Source: Candidatus Zixiibacteriota bacterium (GTDB taxonomy: Bacteria; Zixibacteria; MSB-5A5; JAABVY01). From it: DNA of 8,703 nucleotides. Both the position numbers and the translations under genes were made by a program. Below are positions 6,462 to 8,703 of the stretch, piece by piece; the first letter of the stretch is position 1; the number at the start of each line of letters is the position of its first letter. A model generated the notes under the pieces. The model ran no database searches. It was not told where the DNA came from and saw nothing but the letters and a program-made list of their open reading frames with translations. The stretch is taken from NCBI GenBank assembly GCA_014730285.1, contig WJIM01000373.1, positions 1 to 8,703 of the forward strand, written 5' to 3'.

Positions 6462-7673
6462 ATGCAAGGAAGCGAACAAGTAAAAATTCGAGACATCTTT
6501 GACAAATGCCGTGAATTTACACGCGCTACCGAGGTCAAACAGTCGGGCTACTACCCGTATTTTAACCCAATATCATCGGCAGCAGCCAACACAGTAAAGA
6601 TCAACGGCAAAGAGCTGATAATGATCGGCTCGAACAATTATCTGGGGCTGACAACGCATCCCAAAGTCATCGAGGCCTCCAGAGAAGCGATAAAAAAGTA
6701 TGGTGTTGGTTGTACCGGTTCGCGTTTTTTGAACGGCACTCTGGATATACATGTGGAGCTGGAAGAGAAGCTGGCCGAGTTTCTGAAAAAGGAGGCGGTG
6801 CTGGTTTTTTCCACCGGTTTTCAGACCAACCTGGGTACCATATCGTGTCTGGTCAACAAGAATGATTTGATTCTGGCCGACCGTTCAGATCACGCCTCGA
6901 TCGTTGACGGATGCCGTCTGGCATTCGGAAAGACGCTTAAGTATAAGCACAACGATATGGATGATCTTGAGCGGATACTGGTCTCACGCAACAACGGAGA
7001 TCAGGGGATCATGGTTGTGACTGATGGTGTCTTTTCGATGGAAGGCGATGTTGTTGATCTTCCGAAACTGGTGCAACTTAGAGAACGGTTTGGTTTCCGG
7101 ATTTTAGTCGATGATGCTCATTCGCTGGGTGTACTGGGTGAATACGGCGCCGGGACCGCGTCCCATTTCGGATTGAGCGATCAAATTGACCTGACTATGG
7201 GCACTTTCTCCAAATCGTTCGCCTCAATTGGCGGCGTGATTGCGGCGGAAGAGTATGTTATAAATTATATCAAACATTTCTCGCGTCCCATGATCTTCTC
7301 GGCGGCGCTTCCGCCCTCGGCAGTGGCTACTGTGCTGGAATGCCTTAAAATCATGAAGGCTGAGCCGGAACGCCGTGAAAAACTCATACAGAACGGCAGG
7401 AAGATGCGTGACGGATTTCGTGCTATGGGCTATTGCATCGGTACAACCGAGACTCCGATAGTGCCGGTTTATATCGGCGAGGATATGGCCTGCTTCAAGT
7501 TCTGGCGGGCTCTTTACGATGCCGGTATCTTTGCCAATGCGATAATCGCACCGGCGGTGACACCGGGCAATGCATTGATAAGGACATCGTACACCGCCAC
7601 TCATACCGATGAACAGCTCGATTTCGTTCTGGAAACGTTCGAGAAGGTGGGCAAAAAACTCGACCTCATTTAA
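6462..7673 (+). CDS. spt: Serine palmitoyltransferase (alpha-oxoamine synthase family)
   Basis: The PLP enzyme condenses L-serine with a long-chain acyl thioester, releasing CO2, to make 3-oxo-sphinganine, the first step of sphingolipid synthesis; bacterial forms are soluble homodimers. At 403 aa it has normal family length. Motifs run in order: YYPYF (30-34), GSNNYLGL (56-63), GCTGSRFLNGTLD (83-95), FSTGF (116-120), DHASIVDG (143-150; H144 stacks on PLP), YKHND (161-165), DGVFSMEGD (188-196), VDDAHS (216-221; D217, H220), MGTFSKSFASIGG (246-258; Schiff-base lysine K251) and ALIRTSYTATHT (371-382; R374 likely binds the serine carboxylate). YPYF, YKHND and the SKSFASIGG region match, from memory, Bacteroides-type Spt better than BioF, Kbl or HemA. 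The AGGA at 6457-6460 is only one base from ATG, an unusually short spacing, but no better start is seen. The GNAT gene follows eight bases after the stop. Confidence 0.92.
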   Translation: MQGSEQVKIRDIFDKCREFTRATEVKQSGYYPYFNPISSAAANTVKINGKELIMIGSNNYLGLTTHPKVIEASREAIKKYGVGCTGSRFLNGTLDIHVELEEKLAEFLKKEAVLVFSTGFQTNLGTISCLVNKNDLILADRSDHASIVDGCRLAFGKTLKYKHNDMDDLERILVSRNNGDQGIMVVTDGVFSMEGDVVDLPKLVQLRERFGFRILVDDAHSLGVLGEYGAGTASHFGLSDQIDLTMGTFSKSFASIGGVIAAEEYVINYIKHFSRPMIFSAALPPSAVATVLECLKIMKAEPERREKLIQNGRKMRDGFRAMGYCIGTTETPIVPVYIGEDMACFKFWRALYDAGIFANAIIAPAVTPGNALIRTSYTATHTDEQLDFVLETFEKVGKKLDLI

Positions 7674-7681
7674 ACAAACCT

Positions 7682-8703
7682 ATGACTTTCGAAAATATAT
7701 CTATCATAGAAGTCAAGTCCGCCGCGGACATGGACAGGTTTATAAAATTCCCGTTCAAGCTCTACAAGGATGACGAGAACTGGGTGCCGCCCTTGATATC
7801 CGAACGACGGGAGTTTTTCGACAAGAACAAAAACCCGTTTTTCCGCTACGCCCGTGTTAAATATTTTCTGGCTGAAAAGGACGGCAAGATCGCGGGCAGA
7901 ATTGCATCCATTGTAAACTTCAACCACAACGCCTTTCACGAGGACACGGTCGGTTTCTTCGGATTTTTTGAATGTATCGATGATTACCAGGTGGCCAAGG
8001 TGCTTTTCCGGGTAGCATTGATCGAGCTCAAGAAAGAGGGCCTGACCGTTATGCGCGGGCCAACCAACTTCTCTACCAATTATGAGCTGGGTTTTATTAT
8101 CGATGATTTCGATGCTCCTCCGGTCGTGAATATGCCCTACAATCCGAGGTACTATATCAGTTTCATGGACCGTTTCGGCTTCCAGAAGTCCAAGGATTTG
8201 TATGCATTTAAGATTACCAAAGAGAACAAGCCCCCGGAGAGAATCGAGAGAATCGTTGAGAAGATCAGGAAAAAGGAAAATGTTCAGGTGCGTACTCTCG
8301 ATCTGAAAAACTTCGATAATGAGCTTAAGATAGTAAATAAGATATATAACAACGCCTGGAGCCGCAACTGGGGCTTTATACCTCTTCCGGACGATGAATT
8401 CCTGCACATCGCACGGGATATGAAGCAGATAGTCGATCCCGACCTTGTTTTCATCGCCGAAGTTGACGGCAACCCGATCGGTTTTTCCATGGCGCTTCCC
8501 AATGTCTATCAGGTTCTGCCCTATGCCAAAGGGAAGCTCTTTCCATTCGGCGCTCTCAAACTTTTATGGCATACCAAAATCAAGAATAAGATTAATTCCG
8601 TTCGGATCATCACAATGGGAATCGAACATGAGTATCAAAAAAGGGGCATAGATAATATCTTCTACCTCGAGACTTTTAACAGAGGCTATGAGAAGGGTTA
8701 TGA
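7682..8703 (+). CDS. GNAT-fold N-acyltransferase-like protein, candidate ceramide synthase (bCerS-like); 3' truncated by the window
   Basis: The reading frame is open from ATG at 7682 to the window end (340 complete codons, no stop), so the C-terminus is missing. The protein seems to have two GNAT-like lobes. The N-terminal lobe (about 5-175) includes KNPFFRYARVKYFLAEKDGK, GRIASIVN (72-79), GFFGFFECIDD (91-101) and GPTNFSTN (126-133). The C-terminal lobe (about 200 onward) includes VFIAEVDGNPIGFSMALPN (256-274) and MGIEHEYQKRGID (312-324), which resembles the acyl-CoA-binding motif A. It resembles a widespread bacterial family of about 370-390 aa that I associate with E. coli YghO; that link is from memory. 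Caulobacter bCerS, which N-acylates 3-oxo-sphinganine, is also an acyl-CoA N-acyltransferase-fold protein. The gene starts eight bases after spt, so it is almost surely cotranscribed with it. No Shine-Dalgarno is visible before ATG. Membership of the fold is well supported; the ceramide role is inferred from context. Confidence 0.85.
   Translation, partial: MTFENISIIEVKSAADMDRFIKFPFKLYKDDENWVPPLISERREFFDKNKNPFFRYARVKYFLAEKDGKIAGRIASIVNFNHNAFHEDTVGFFGFFECIDDYQVAKVLFRVALIELKKEGLTVMRGPTNFSTNYELGFIIDDFDAPPVVNMPYNPRYYISFMDRFGFQKSKDLYAFKITKENKPPERIERIVEKIRKKENVQVRTLDLKNFDNELKIVNKIYNNAWSRNWGFIPLPDDEFLHIARDMKQIVDPDLVFIAEVDGNPIGFSMALPNVYQVLPYAKGKLFPFGALKLLWHTKIKNKINSVRIITMGIEHEYQKRGIDNIFYLETFNRGYEKGY

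Noticed and set aside
7670..8407. Minus-strand 245-codon open frame at the right end
   Set aside because: It lies opposite the GNAT-like gene, which is cotranscribed with spt and stays open to the window edge. The antisense frame has no recognisable motif.
1..8703. CRISPR arrays, tRNA or rRNA genes, insertion sequences, prophage or defence genes
   Set aside because: I found no regular direct repeats, no tRNA-like cloverleaf, no transposase and no terminal inverted repeats by reading both strands.

Overview
The window looks bacterial. It has TTGACA-type promoters, a hairpin-plus-U-run terminator, Shine-Dalgarno sequences, tightly packed operons and a bacterial serine palmitoyltransferase. The combination of sphingolipid-type genes, a DtxR/MntR-type regulator and an archaeal-type GatD suggests an uncultured Gram-negative-like lineage, perhaps in or near the FCB group (Zixibacteria-like). 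That placement is inference; the window has no marker gene that settles it.

Layout. On the minus strand, positions 48-1433 encode a GatD-type amidotransferase/asparaginase. Positions 1434-1720 hold no convincing gene but do carry a good promoter and a strong intrinsic terminator, both on the minus strand. Positions 1721-2176 encode a two-domain DtxR/MntR-family metalloregulator with its own promoter at 2193-2221. Positions 2251-6393 are a compact minus-strand operon. Read 5' to 3' on that strand it encodes an extended SDR (NAD-dependent epimerase/dehydratase-like), a small four-helix membrane protein, a class V PLP enzyme and a large polytopic membrane protein resembling GT-C glycosyltransferases. 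The gaps are 3 nt, 4 nt and an ATGA overlap. A 68-bp divergent promoter region (6394-6461) separates this operon from a plus-strand operon with a clear serine palmitoyltransferase (6462-7673). Eight bases later comes a GNAT-fold N-acyltransferase-like gene that runs off the right edge (7682-8703).

How the genes fit together. Serine palmitoyltransferase, a GNAT-type acyltransferase and an NAD(P)-dependent SDR are the three enzyme types of the bacterial ceramide route described in Caulobacter (Spt, bCerS, CerR). In that route serine condenses with an acyl thioester, the 3-oxo-sphinganine is N-acylated, and the 3-oxo group is then reduced. All three types meet here around one divergent promoter. 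The most interesting hypothesis is that the window holds a sphingolipid (ceramide) synthesis locus. The three genes downstream of the SDR (small membrane protein, class V PLP enzyme, GT-C-like protein) could be an undescribed module that modifies or exports the lipid. The Spt call is strong. The ceramide roles of the SDR and the GNAT protein rest on family and context. The role of the other three genes is speculative. The GatD and DtxR genes look unrelated to lipid synthesis.
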